64,000 nucleotides of DNA from Peribacillus sp. FSL E2-0218 (lineage in GTDB: Bacteria; Bacillota; Bacilli; Bacillales; DSM-1321), in the NCBI RefSeq assembly GCF_037992945.1, contig NZ_CP150304.1:4467501-4531500 (forward strand), written 5' to 3'. The translations under genes were made by a program, and so were the position numbers. The notes under the pieces are model-generated. The model ran no database searches. It saw only the letters and a list, made by a program, of their open reading frames with translations, and was not told the origin of the DNA. Positions 1-7,827 of this stretch are shown here, piece after piece; the stretch's first letter is position 1, and every line of letters begins with the position of its first letter.

Positions 1-28
1 GTACCGAGGAAATACAGAAAGGCAAAAG

Positions 29-64
29 GAAACCCCGCATGACGATATCACGCGGGGTTTCCTT
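29..64 (-). terminator. Rho-independent terminator of the thioredoxin-like gene
   Basis: A GC-rich inverted repeat (AACCCCGC and GCGGGGTT arms around a short AT-rich loop) with flanking A/T bases lies 13 bases past the stop of the leftward gene at 77-391. The symmetry means it could also stop rightward transcripts. Confidence 0.8.
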
Positions 65-76
65 TGTCAGAGACAT

Positions 77-391
77 TTACAGTTCATTTAAAAACTCGTT
101 GACCGCCTCTGGAGTTTTTGCATTTGCACTGTGCAGATGTGCAACCTTCTCACCATTTTTAAACACTAATAGCGATGGAATTCCCATCACCGTTTGCTCC
201 TCGGAAATCTCGGGGAACTCGTCACGGTCGATCGTGAACCACTGTTTGTCTTGATGTTCTTGTGTGATTTCATCGATGAACATATCCAAGCGTTTACAAT
301 CTGGACACCACGTAGTCGTAAAAATTCCGACCGTCAGCCCCTCTTGTTTGATTTGTTCACGGTATTCTTGTTCTGTGCCAATAGTTTTCAT
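77..391 (-). CDS. Thioredoxin-like protein (WCPDC active site)
   Basis: This is a 104-residue cytoplasmic thioredoxin-fold protein. The active-site motif TTWCPDC is at residues 26-32 and the cis-proline loop MGIPSL is near residue 70, followed by the usual beta strand and C-terminal helix. The length is typical of stand-alone thioredoxins, and the CPDC redox motif differs from the CGPC of classical TrxA, as in Bacillus thioredoxin-like proteins of the YtpP kind. It probably reduces disulfides or bacillithiol-type mixed disulfides, but the substrate cannot be told. There is no signal peptide. It is monocistronic, ending at a strong terminator. Confidence 0.85.
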   Translation of the reverse strand: MKTIGTEQEYREQIKQEGLTVGIFTTTWCPDCKRLDMFIDEITQEHQDKQWFTIDRDEFPEISEEQTVMGIPSLLVFKNGEKVAHLHSANAKTPEAVNEFLNEL

Positions 392-552
392 GATTTCTCC
401 TCCGCGCCTTTTCTTATCACCGTTTTTACTCCAAGACGAATGTACTCAACGATTACTATATAATTAATTCCTCCGGAGCACAAACGGTTTCTCCTGAACC
501 ATCAATCAAATGCTCCCACCTGTGTCACGGCGTTGATAATCCGGCCTATATG

Positions 553-735
553 CGTAAGGCATGCAACCCATATAATTCGGCCTGCATGCCCATTCATTCA
601 GCCTTCAACTTATATAATTCGACCTTCATCTCATATAATTCGGCCTGCACGCCCATTAATTCGGCCCACACTACATATAATTCGTCCCACACCCAATTAT
701 TTCGTCCTACATTTCATATAATTCGGCCTACACTC
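553..735 (+). repeat. 21-bp phased intergenic repeat array (array 1)
   Basis: About eight units with core ATAATTCGGCC recur at a near-exact 21-base spacing: the ATTCG-like core is at 575, 596, 617, 638, 659 and 680, then shifts by one base at about 700 and 721. The ten bases after the core vary but are C-rich. This array fills most of the 385-base gap between the thioredoxin-like gene and the VOC gene. A 62-codon reading frame through it (533-721) exists because 21 is a multiple of three and yields a heptad xxIIRPx; it has no ribosome-binding site and is treated as non-coding. The same unit occurs at 6735-6824 and 45541-45812. Confidence 0.85.
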
Positions 736-775
736 GGAAAATTTCTACACGCTGCCGTTAGTGGTGGTTTCCTGT

Positions 776-1174
776 TCATTCCAAAGGAAGGGTCAGCTGC
801 CAGGAGACACCAAATTTATCGGATATCCATCCGAACTTCTTGCTAAAGGAATAATCACCCAATGGCATCAGCACTTGTCCGCCTTCGGATAAACCCGAAT
901 AAAGCCTGTCTATTTCTTCTTCACCATCACATGTAAGGAAGATTGAAAACGAAGGTGTAAACGTAAATTGATGCTCCACATTACTATCGATGCACATGAA
1001 CTCCTGACCCTTTAAGGTGAAGGTGGCTTGCGTGACGCTTCCCTCTGCACCTGGCTCATTGGCTCCATACCGCGTCATGCTTGTTATTTCGGACTCTTCG
1101 ATCAAAGCGGTGTAATAATTCATCGCTTCTTCCGCATTTCCCTGGAACATCAAGAATGGTGTCACTTTTTCCAT
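776..1174 (-). CDS. VOC-family PhnB-like protein
   Basis: This 132-residue protein has the glyoxalase/bleomycin-resistance (VOC) fold of the PhnB-like subgroup, formerly labelled 3-demethylubiquinone-9 3-methyltransferase domain. The N-terminus VTPFLMFQGNAEEAMNYY and the C-terminal KFGWISDKFGVSWQL block are diagnostic. PhnB-like proteins lack a settled reaction, so the substrate is unknown. AGGGAG lies 11 bases before the ATG. It is followed after 34 bases by the GH8 gene upstream on the same strand, so the two may be co-transcribed. Confidence 0.85.
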   Translation of the reverse strand: MEKVTPFLMFQGNAEEAMNYYTALIEESEITSMTRYGANEPGAEGSVTQATFTLKGQEFMCIDSNVEHQFTFTPSFSIFLTCDGEEEIDRLYSGLSEGGQVLMPLGDYSFSKKFGWISDKFGVSWQLTLPLE

Positions 1175-1208
1175 TGGTCATCCAACTCCCTTTTCATCAA
1201 TTGCCCGA

Positions 1209-2477
1209 TTATGGTGCCCACCAGTTCCCTGACACCACAATCATTGCCTGTAATTTTATCGTATTGGCAAAATAGTCATCGTCTTCTTTTGACTGTATGG
1301 TCCGATCCCACAAATCGTTGATCCATTGCTGGTTGGACGAATCGATCATGGCACTCACCATGAGTGGGGCAACGAAGCTTGTACTATTGCCTTCCTCCAC
1401 TGTTTTTCCGCTTAGCGTATAGCCGGATTGAATATTGTTAGGGTCTCCCTCCGTTTCCGCTCTGATCCATTCATTCATCTTCTTTAATTGCGGCAGCGAC
1501 CTATCATCGCCGGTCAGCAAATAATCAACCGTATAGCGCCATGGAGTCCTGCTGCTATTCCAGCTGTAATCGCCATCATTCTCCCCTTCTAAAAAGTCCG
1601 CTTGTGCAGGCTGATATCCATCTGTGGATAGGACAATGAAATCCGGCATCAGACCCGTATCGCGACTTTGTTCTTCATAAATCGTATGCATGATCTCATG
1701 CGCCTTATTCGTTACAGCCGCCCAGTCATGATTCCCTGTTTCCTCCTCGAATACCTTCAAGTGATTGAGAAGAAAATCGGAAGAACGTGTGGCTTTTCCG
1801 TATACCTCATCATCATCCCCGGCCCAGTCGCCCAATTTGATCAGCGACTTCGACCGGTTGATTTCATGCGCCATGATCGCCTCCATGATGTCTTTTGCCT
1901 GGGCAAGATAGTCGATGTTCCCATCGCTTCCCCACTGACGATCAGCCAACAGCAGCGAATAAGCGATATCCATATCGCCATCGGTTGCCGAGTCGGCATC
2001 TCCTGGCGTATTGATGATTTTCCCGGTTTTATCTTTCACTTGCTGCCACGCCATCAACGAAGGGTCATTATCGCTTTTATGCGCTTTATAAAATCGGTAA
2101 AGTCCATCGAAATACCGCTTATCCTCGTTGCCTGCCATGATGGCCGTCATCATCATTCCATAGCCATGGGCCTCCGAAACGGTCACGGCGTTTTTGGGTT
2201 CTGCATATCCTTTATCGTTGTAATAGATATAATATTCATCTTGTTTATCGGCTGGCTGTTTGAGATAGTGATTTTTCCAAGTTTCATAAAAATCCCCGAC
2301 CGCATCGTCCAGCTCCTCTTGTGATATATGGTCAGGTTTTATCGTTCCTGATTGATAAATTGCATGCTGCGGAAATGCCCTTTTAGCGGCCATCTCTTCC
2401 TTTGGCGTCTGAGTGGTTTGAGACACCCCCGCTGCCAAGAAGATGATCCCGATGATGATCACTCCGATTCCGATCAC
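1209..2477 (-). CDS. Glycoside hydrolase family 8 (chitosanase/endoglucanase type), start disrupted
   Basis: The 422-residue frame carries GH8 hallmarks: the catalytic acid glutamate in VSEAHGYGMM (E102) and the ATDGDMDIAY segment (about residues 164-173) that holds the family aspartate. Family members cleave beta-1,4-glucans, chitosan or xylan; this sequence alone does not settle which. Residues 3-18 are hydrophobic and would export or anchor the protein. The frame opens at a GTG (2477), but a better start exists at ATG 2498 with AGGGAG six bases before it. That start reads M-K-K and then an in-frame TGA at 2489-2487. The likely ancestral signal peptide is therefore broken by one stop; weak translation from the GTG is possible and keeps most of the hydrophobic segment. 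Confidence 0.85.
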   Translation of the reverse strand: MIGIGVIIIGIIFLAAGVSQTTQTPKEEMAAKRAFPQHAIYQSGTIKPDHISQEELDDAVGDFYETWKNHYLKQPADKQDEYYIYYNDKGYAEPKNAVTVSEAHGYGMMMTAIMAGNEDKRYFDGLYRFYKAHKSDNDPSLMAWQQVKDKTGKIINTPGDADSATDGDMDIAYSLLLADRQWGSDGNIDYLAQAKDIMEAIMAHEINRSKSLIKLGDWAGDDDEVYGKATRSSDFLLNHLKVFEEETGNHDWAAVTNKAHEIMHTIYEEQSRDTGLMPDFIVLSTDGYQPAQADFLEGENDGDYSWNSSRTPWRYTVDYLLTGDDRSLPQLKKMNEWIRAETEGDPNNIQSGYTLSGKTVEEGNSTSFVAPLMVSAMIDSSNQQWINDLWDRTIQSKEDDDYFANTIKLQAMIVVSGNWWAP

Positions 2478-2571
2478 TATGCTTACTCATTTTTTCATGG
2501 CCGGCTCCCTGAATTATGATGTACGTTTCACACATGTGATTTCCTTTTCTCATTTCCCCTGTGCATGCATT

Positions 2572-3240
2572 TCACTCTTTTACAACCCCGATCACAAACC
2601 CATCATACCCCTTCATTCCGACCGTTTGCATCACCGTGGAATCAATTCTTGGTTCTTGTGATAGCTTATCTACGAATGTACGGATTCCCCTCACATTCGG
2701 ATCATCGCTATCCGGGGCGAGCACTTTTCCATCACGGATGACATTATCGGTGATGATCACGGTCCCCGGCCGGGAAAGTTCCAGCGCCCATTTAAGATAC
2801 TCGGGATTATTGGACTTATCGGCATCGATAAAAATGAGGTCAAAGCTGGATAATCCCTTTTCTTTAAGCTTTGGCAAGGTATCCAGCGCCGCCCCCACGA
2901 TAATCTTGATTTTATCGGCCAATCCTGCATGCTTGATATTCGCTTCAGCCACTTTTGCGTGCCTCGCCTCATATTCCAGCGTTATCAACCGGCCATTTTC
3001 CGGCAAAGCACGAGCGAGCCACACACTGCTATAGCCGCCAAGGGTCCCGATTTCCAAGATGCTTTTCGCTCCAGTGAGTCTCGCTAACAGATGAAGGAAT
3101 TTCCCTTGGTTTGGAGATACATCGATCGCTGGCAGCCCCGCTTCAGCATTCGCTTTCAATATCGAATCCATGATCTGATCCGTCGTATGGAGCTTATTAC
3201 TAAAATATAAATCTACCTCATTCCAAATCTTTTCTGACAT
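2572..3240 (-). CDS. SAM-dependent O-methyltransferase (catechol OMT-like)
   Basis: This 222-residue class I methyltransferase belongs to the bacterial O-methyltransferase family related to catechol and caffeoyl-CoA OMTs. The SAM motif ILEIGTLGGYSS is at residues 61-72, the acidic residue binding the ribose is in TLEYE (about 87-91), and the metal-site segment FIDADK is at 137-142, with DNV at 165-167. The catalytic metal ligands expected in this family (D139, D165, N166) are present. The acceptor is unknown. The start overlaps the end of the upstream VOC gene, and its AAGGAGG lies within that gene, implying translational coupling. Confidence 0.88.
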   Translation of the reverse strand: MSEKIWNEVDLYFSNKLHTTDQIMDSILKANAEAGLPAIDVSPNQGKFLHLLARLTGAKSILEIGTLGGYSSVWLARALPENGRLITLEYEARHAKVAEANIKHAGLADKIKIIVGAALDTLPKLKEKGLSSFDLIFIDADKSNNPEYLKWALELSRPGTVIITDNVIRDGKVLAPDSDDPNVRGIRTFVDKLSQEPRIDSTVMQTVGMKGYDGFVIGVVKE

Positions 3241-3950
3241 ATAACGATCGCCCTCCTTGGCCGGTTACACCTGATTCAACCTTCATCTTTCCTTCATCAT
3301 CCAATGAAATGGTCAGCTGATCATCAATGACCACCGAAAGCGGAAAGGATTCCGACACCCTATCCGAAAAAAACCAGCGCCTATTCCTAGGACCCAACAG
3401 TAAAAACGAACCTTCCTCATGCTGCCCTATAAAATTCAATCCGCCTTCATTTATCGATTCACCCTTCCTTACCGGAAGCCCTAAGCCCATCAACTTATTC
3501 CCGATATCCCCCCACTTCATCTGTCGTAAGGTTTATTTCGCTAATGCACAAAGATTCTCGTGCGCAGAAAGTCTTTGACTGGGATTCAGGTGATACGGCA
3601 TACCGGGATATGAACTCGACGATGTTGCCTGATGGGTCCAAAAAATAAAAGGCATGGGCATCTGAAAGGCTAAAATGAACTTCGTCCACACCATCTTCCT
3701 TCATTAACTCTACCTTGGACTTTGCCCATTTTTTTGCCGAGGTAAATAAATTCGTCGGAATGTTTATGGCAAAATGATAGAAGGGCTTATCTTGGAGATG
3801 ATAGTTTTTCATCTCCAGCACACTCTCCCCCACCTTAATGGCAAAACCATCATCGGTTTGTGAGTGTAACTCGAACCCTAACTCACCTACATAAAAATCC
3901 CGCATTTCATCCAAGACATGACTGTATAAAGTGACCTTATTGATAATCAT
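3218..3950 (-). pseudogene. VOC-family dioxygenase-like protein, frameshifted at a G6 run
   Basis: The first frame (3950 to 3495) encodes a VOC domain of about 147 residues: MIINKVTLYSHVLDEMRDFY at the start and YFLDPSGNIVEFI with the usual metal-site glutamate near residue 115. It then runs into a stop just after TTDEV. A second frame (3520 to 3218) continues with GDIGNKLMGLGLPVRKGE and a tail LLLGPRNRRWFFSDRVSESF, which is the normal C-terminal extension of this protein type. Removing one G from the six-base run (C run at 3508-3513 on the plus strand) joins TTDEV-GDIGNK into one frame of about 243 residues. It may be a true lesion, a phase-variable tract or a sequencing error. Confidence 0.75.
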
Positions 3951-4118
3951 CGTTGACCCCCTTCAACCCACCTAACAAATATTGTAAAGCAAACCTTGAT
4001 TTGCGGAAACATTCTGCATGATTTATTTACATAAATAATATATATATGGCCGCACCCCGCAAAAAAAAGACCACCAAATTGGCGATCCTCTGATTTCATA
4101 TAAATGCCCCATTATAGG

Positions 4119-4766
4119 TCACTCTTTGATTTTCAGTCCGAGCATGGAAGCAAAGCCTATCGCTTGATCCGGGGAAACCTCGCAGCCGTTTAGATCCTCC
4201 AAGGATACGGTCAGCCTTTGGAAGGTGGAACTGCTAAGGTCGATTCCTTTAAGTGGCGTCCGGGAAAAATTCACTTCATTTAAACTGCAGGCATCGAACA
4301 TCACTTTCTTGAATTTACACTCGTAAAAATCTGCGCTTTCCAATGAGCAATGATCGAATTTCACTTGTTTTAATGATGCATAACCGAAGGCACTTAAATT
4401 CAAGTTGCAGCTATCGAATTGGACATTTCCTAAACTGGCATCGGACAGGTTTATTCCCAGTAATTTCGAATCCTTGAATTCGACACGATGAATCGAACCA
4501 GCCATGAAATCGGCATTGGTCAAGTCGCAATGATCAAAAATTACATCCGTCAGCTCAATATTCCTGAACGATACATCACTGAATGTCACATTTTTAAAAA
4601 CCACCTGTGATAATACGATTTTGTCGATTTTTTCGCGATCAATCGTACAATTGGTGATGATACAGGCATCAAGATATGGATCATCTTTATAATAGATTTC
4701 CTGAAAGTTTCCTTGGGGTAACTCTTTTTCGATCTTGGGCTGTTCAATTTTGAATTTGCCTGGCAT
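4119..4766 (-). CDS. Pentapeptide-repeat protein
   Basis: This 215-residue cytoplasmic protein has repeats of the A(D/N)LxX type from about residue 55 to 185, for example DLTNADF, SLESADF and SLNEVNF, predicted to fold as a right-handed quadrilateral beta-helix. Some members (Qnr, MfpA) mimic DNA and protect gyrase, but most have no known target, and nothing here points to quinolone protection. The ATG is preceded by a weak AAAAGGTGATACT. It stands alone between two unrelated genes; no convincing terminator was found in 4000-4118. Confidence 0.85.
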   Translation of the reverse strand: MPGKFKIEQPKIEKELPQGNFQEIYYKDDPYLDACIITNCTIDREKIDKIVLSQVVFKNVTFSDVSFRNIELTDVIFDHCDLTNADFMAGSIHRVEFKDSKLLGINLSDASLGNVQFDSCNLNLSAFGYASLKQVKFDHCSLESADFYECKFKKVMFDACSLNEVNFSRTPLKGIDLSSSTFQRLTVSLEDLNGCEVSPDQAIGFASMLGLKIKE

Positions 4767-4934
4767 AGTATCACCTTTTCACTTTTTTCATGAATGACGA
4801 GGAAAGGACCACCCATCCCCTTCATTCAGACTTAACTATAATTGAGATGTACGTGGAGTTCAAACTAAGAATTTCGCGTGAAGGGCTATTATTTTCCGTT
4901 AATTTGTGTCCATCCCACTCGTTTGCTGGCAAAT

Positions 4935-4962
4935 AAAAAGCTGCCTCTCTTGGCAGCCAGGA
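4935..4962 (-). terminator. Terminator of the membrane protein gene at 4967-5440
   Basis: On the minus strand GCTGCC and GGCAGC arms enclose a purine loop and are followed by TTTTTATTT, directly after the stop codon. Confidence 0.8.
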
Positions 4963-4966
4963 AACC

Positions 4967-5440
4967 TTATCTTTCTGTCTTGAACCCTCTTGGCAACCAA
5001 AAGTAACATAGGGCCGCCGCAAGAATCAAGAGCATTCCGCCTATCAAAAATATGGCTTGAAAGATACCCCCCCCTATGGTCGGCGAATTGGAAACAATAC
5101 CGCTTGCAAACAAAAATAGAGCTCCGAAGCCGGACAGAAATACAGCTTTTTTTGTTATGCTTTTTTTGAAAAGACGATGGCCCGTCAGGATGATGATGTA
5201 CGAAGCGGTCAAAATCATAAGCACCGGAAATAACGGCCTGAATTTAGCGGCATAAACGAAATGGTCCAAATCCGAAATATCATCGGCATCGATTACGTGT
5301 TCCGAAAAATACGTTGAATGCTTCCATTCCCATGAGTTATCCAGTATTTCGCTGCCCTCATACCAGGCACAAAATGAAAAAAGCATAAAGAAAAATGCAG
5401 CAATTATCATTTGTGTAAAATAGTTAATAGTCAATTCCAT
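4967..5440 (-). CDS. Small membrane protein, DUF4306/YjdJ-like
   Basis: This 157-residue protein has about four membrane segments: one at 10-26, then after an external loop containing AWYEGSEILDNSWEWK and FVYAAKFRPLFPV, further segments near 70-88, 98-116 and 126-148. The loop pattern resembles DUF4306 proteins of Bacillus such as YjdJ; the assignment rests on remembered family features and is tentative. Function is unknown. It has its own terminator and is likely transcribed alone. Confidence 0.7.
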   Translation of the reverse strand: MELTINYFTQMIIAAFFFMLFSFCAWYEGSEILDNSWEWKHSTYFSEHVIDADDISDLDHFVYAAKFRPLFPVLMILTASYIIILTGHRLFKKSITKKAVFLSGFGALFLFASGIVSNSPTIGGGIFQAIFLIGGMLLILAAALCYFWLPRGFKTER

Positions 5441-5577
5441 CTCCTCCAGCTGACATTATACCAATAATTGGTTCATTTTCATATAATCGGAGCCCGCATC
5501 GTGTGTTCAAGCAATATGTAAACAAACACTGCCTCCTGAATATTATAATGTAACCACTTTTAAGGAGCGTTAGAGAT

Positions 5578-6204
5578 ATGATCACTCATGGAGATGACCT
5601 CCTTATTTCAGGAGCATGGTTACTGGGCATCGGCACACTCACTGGTGCAATCGGGCAAACCCAGCAAACGTTAACCGGAACAAACCTTGGAAAGGACTTG
5701 GTATTAAAAGGGAATGGCATTGAAGCCTTCGCAAATTCCCTGCAAGCCATCGGACGAACGAAAATGTTGGAGCCGGAAAATGAAATTTCCGAAACCTATT
5801 TCATTTTAGGCGCTTGGCTTGAGGCTGCGGGTAACACCGCAAATGCAGTGGGAATCAATATGCAGCTGAATGGCTCTGATGAGGAGGGGACGAAAACGGA
5901 TGCTCTCGGCAGCGGCATCCAAGGTCTAGGAGCCGCTTTTGAAGCGTTCGGTGCCTTTCTTTCGGAGGATTCCATTTCACGTTCCCTTGAATTGAAAGGA
6001 AATGCCTTGATTGCAGCAGGTTCTTTTTTTGAGTCGATCGGAAACATCTTCATTCTAAATGAAAAACGCCGGATAGGGGAGCAAATCCTCTTGCTTGGCA
6101 GCTGGGCCCAGGTCGCCGGTGCCTTTATCTTAATCGACGCCTTTTATCGTCCTGAACCCGAAGGTGATGAGCATCTATCCCGGTACAGCTATGCCAATTT
6201 TTGA
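5578..6204 (+). CDS. DUF6944-like repetitive protein
   Basis: This 208-residue soluble, Gly/Ala-rich protein is built from four degenerate repeats of about 45 residues, each with a pattern like LISGAWLLGIGT, ILGAWLEAAGNTANAVG, LELKGNALIAAGSFFESIG and LLLGSWAQVAGAF. It resembles the Bacillus family called DUF6944 family repetitive protein; function is unknown. The gene has a -10 TATAAT at 5544-5549 and AAGGAG at 5562-5567, giving a clear start. It converges with the VOC gene at 6239-6634. Confidence 0.7.
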   Translation: MITHGDDLLISGAWLLGIGTLTGAIGQTQQTLTGTNLGKDLVLKGNGIEAFANSLQAIGRTKMLEPENEISETYFILGAWLEAAGNTANAVGINMQLNGSDEEGTKTDALGSGIQGLGAAFEAFGAFLSEDSISRSLELKGNALIAAGSFFESIGNIFILNEKRRIGEQILLLGSWAQVAGAFILIDAFYRPEPEGDEHLSRYSYANF

Positions 6205-6238
6205 TGGATAACCTGCTTCCCGCCGCCGTTCAAAGCAG

Positions 6239-6634
6239 TCAAGGGCCGACGAGTTCGACCTTCATCCTATCAGGATCTTCGAAATATACCGCATAATGAT
6301 CCCCTCCGCCGGCAAACGGATGCTTGTCCGCATACAGGACGGGTACTCCCCTCTCCCTCAATTTCATCGTCATCTCATCAACCTGCTGACGAGACGAAGC
6401 ATGAAAGGCAAGATGGTTAAGACCGACCCTTCCCCTATGATAGGGAACATCCAAATACCTCTCCTTCGCTTGAACAAAAACAATATACATGTCCGCTAAT
6501 CGCCAGCTCTTCCCGCTCTCCCACTCCTGATATGGCTCATAACCCATTTCCTCCAAAAACCAGCCCCAGAAACCAATGGACCGTCTCAAATCTGAAACGT
6601 AAAGCTCAATATGATGAATGAACCCCTCCGACAA
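6239..6634 (-). CDS. VOC-family (glyoxalase-like) protein
   Basis: This 131-residue VOC domain protein starts LSEGFIHHIELYVSDL and ends YAVYFEDPDRMKVELVGP, with the metal-site pattern H at the start and H/E in LNHLAFH and VELV. The reaction is unknown. A longer frame begins at 6682, but the first part of it is a terminator hairpin (6657-6690), and GGGAGGG sits seven bases before the TTG at 6634, so I chose that start. It is likely a single-gene unit. Confidence 0.82.
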   Translation of the reverse strand: MSEGFIHHIELYVSDLRRSIGFWGWFLEEMGYEPYQEWESGKSWRLADMYIVFVQAKERYLDVPYHRGRVGLNHLAFHASSRQQVDEMTMKLRERGVPVLYADKHPFAGGGDHYAVYFEDPDRMKVELVGP

Positions 6635-6656
6635 TGTCATCCCTCCCATTAAACCA

Positions 6657-6690
6657 TCAAAAAGAGGAGTGACTCGTACCACTCCCCTCT
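6657..6690 (-). terminator. Hairpin terminator upstream of the VOC gene
   Basis: AGAGGGGAGTGG and CACTCCTCT arms followed by TTTTT on the minus strand. It probably ends the transcript of the lipoprotein gene at 6875-7228 and argues against the longer start of the VOC gene. Confidence 0.65.
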
Positions 6691-6734
6691 AGTCGGTTGC
6701 ATTCACTATACTCGAATCCGGTCGCGCCGACTAG

Positions 6735-6824
6735 GTAAAATTTCCAGTTGGGTCGAATTCTTCCCCCTAACGGACGGATTATCTTCACATTCGGTCGATT
6801 TATACGCATAGATGGACCATTTAT
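6735..6824 (-). repeat. 21-bp phased intergenic repeat array (array 2)
   Basis: On the minus strand four units of exactly 21 bases begin ATAAATGGTCC, ATAAATCGACC, ATAATCCGTCC and AGAATTCGACC, matching the ATAATTCGnCC core of array 1 (553-735). The units are much more diverged than in the array at 45541-45812. No gene lies in this 190-base gap. Confidence 0.7.
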
Positions 6825-6874
6825 TTCCGGTTGAATTGATTTAATGTGGCCTTTTTTTAAAGTCGGAATGGTTT

Positions 6875-7228
6875 TTATTGGATGATTTTATCATAGACTT
6901 CACCGTTGCCATTTATTTCGATGATTTTCAGTCGATTGGTTCTTTTGATAAAAATGGTTTTATATTGTTTTTCCCCGTTTAGTTCAATCAGGAATACACG
7001 TTTATCATCGTTATCCGTTTCCTTATTGAGTGTATAGTCTTTATCGCCGATCTGCTCGATGATTTCGTCGTATTCGGGCAAGGAGGACCATTTATTTTTT
7101 TCAGGGCCCGCTTTCGTTTCCTTTTGCTGTTCATTTTCCTTTGGTTTCTCCTGGTCATTCGCCAGGTCACTATTGCAAGCAGTCAGCATGGTTGCTGAGG
7201 CAACCAGTGCAATGATCGATTTATACAT
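6875..7228 (-). CDS. Putative lipoprotein
   Basis: This is a short secreted lipoprotein of about 117 residues. The start MYKSIIALVASATMLTAC gives a type II signal peptide with lipobox LTAC; a slightly upstream ATG (7240) is possible but less natural. After the cysteine comes a charged Lys/Glu/Gln linker of about 30 residues, then a compact domain ending in KTIFIKRTNRLKIIEINGNG. No family is recognised. It is divergent from the MarR-MFS unit. Confidence 0.75.
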   Translation of the reverse strand: MYKSIIALVASATMLTACNSDLANDQEKPKENEQQKETKAGPEKNKWSSLPEYDEIIEQIGDKDYTLNKETDNDDKRVFLIELNGEKQYKTIFIKRTNRLKIIEINGNGEVYDKIIQ

Positions 7229-7306
7229 GTCCCATATCAACTCCCGTTCCTATTTTCCCTCTTTCCCTGATAAATAACCCTGTTTGCTTAAATAATACCA
7301 ATCCGA

Positions 7307-7368
7307 TTGGACATAATAGATTAATTCTGCTATTATAGTTACTCAGGGTAACAATTACTCAAGGTAAC
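7307..7368 (+). promoter_or_regulatory. Promoter and tandem MarR operators of the efflux unit
   Basis: A -35 TTGGAC (7307-7312) is 18 bases from a -10 TATTAT (7331-7336). Immediately downstream lie two copies of a palindrome: GTTACTCAGGGTAAC at 7338-7352 and TTACTCAAGGTAAC at 7355-7368, spaced 16-17 bases. Their position over the transcription start fits autorepression by the MarR protein encoded next. Confidence 0.7.
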
Positions 7369-7374
7369 TATATA

Positions 7375-7815
7375 ATGATAAAAGAGGTGTTTCCTATAAA
7401 GACTTACCAAAAATTCTTCCAGCAACTTTTACTGCTGTACCGTCCGTTTGAAAATAATCTTAATATCCAGCTGGGCAAGCATGATTTACACAGGGCGCAA
7501 TGGTCCATATTACATTTCTTATTCAATTATGAATCGGCAACGCTTGTGGAGCTTGCCAATTATCAAAGCGTTGAAAAGCCCACGATTACGAGGACCATCA
7601 CCCGCTTGGAGGAATTGGGGTATGTCGAGCATGTACCAAGCAAGGATCGGCGCGAGAAAAGGATGCGGCTTACGGAGCTCGGCACAAAGATATACAACGA
7701 AGTCCGTGTAACGATCGACCAATATGAACAGGACATCCTGGAAGGAATCACTGAAGAGGAACAACTCGCAGCGATACGCATCATGGGTGAAATAAGAAAT
7801 AACATCTTAAAGTAA
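7375..7815 (+). CDS. MarR-family transcriptional regulator
   Basis: This 146-residue winged-helix repressor has the MarR core: helices at 30-60, the recognition region SVEKPTITRTITRLEELGYVE (about 65-85) and the wing DRREKRMRLTELG (about 92-104). MarR proteins are dimers released from DNA by small ligands. The ATG at 7375 has only a weak AAGG upstream, and an alternative start cannot be excluded. It is followed after 12 bases by an MFS exporter, a layout like Bacillus ywoH-ywoG, so it probably represses that exporter and itself through the palindromes at 7338-7368. Confidence 0.88.
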   Translation: MIKEVFPIKTYQKFFQQLLLLYRPFENNLNIQLGKHDLHRAQWSILHFLFNYESATLVELANYQSVEKPTITRTITRLEELGYVEHVPSKDRREKRMRLTELGTKIYNEVRVTIDQYEQDILEGITEEEQLAAIRIMGEIRNNILK

Positions 7816-7827
7816 GGAGATCATAAA

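Noticed and set aside
533..721. 62-codon frame with IIRP heptads over array 1
   Set aside because: The frame exists because the 21-bp repeat is a multiple of three; there is no ribosome-binding site and the codons drift as non-coding repeats do.
553..735. CRISPR array
   Set aside because: The repeated part is only about 11 bases at a 21-base period and is degenerate; there are no spacers of CRISPR length and no cas genes in the window.
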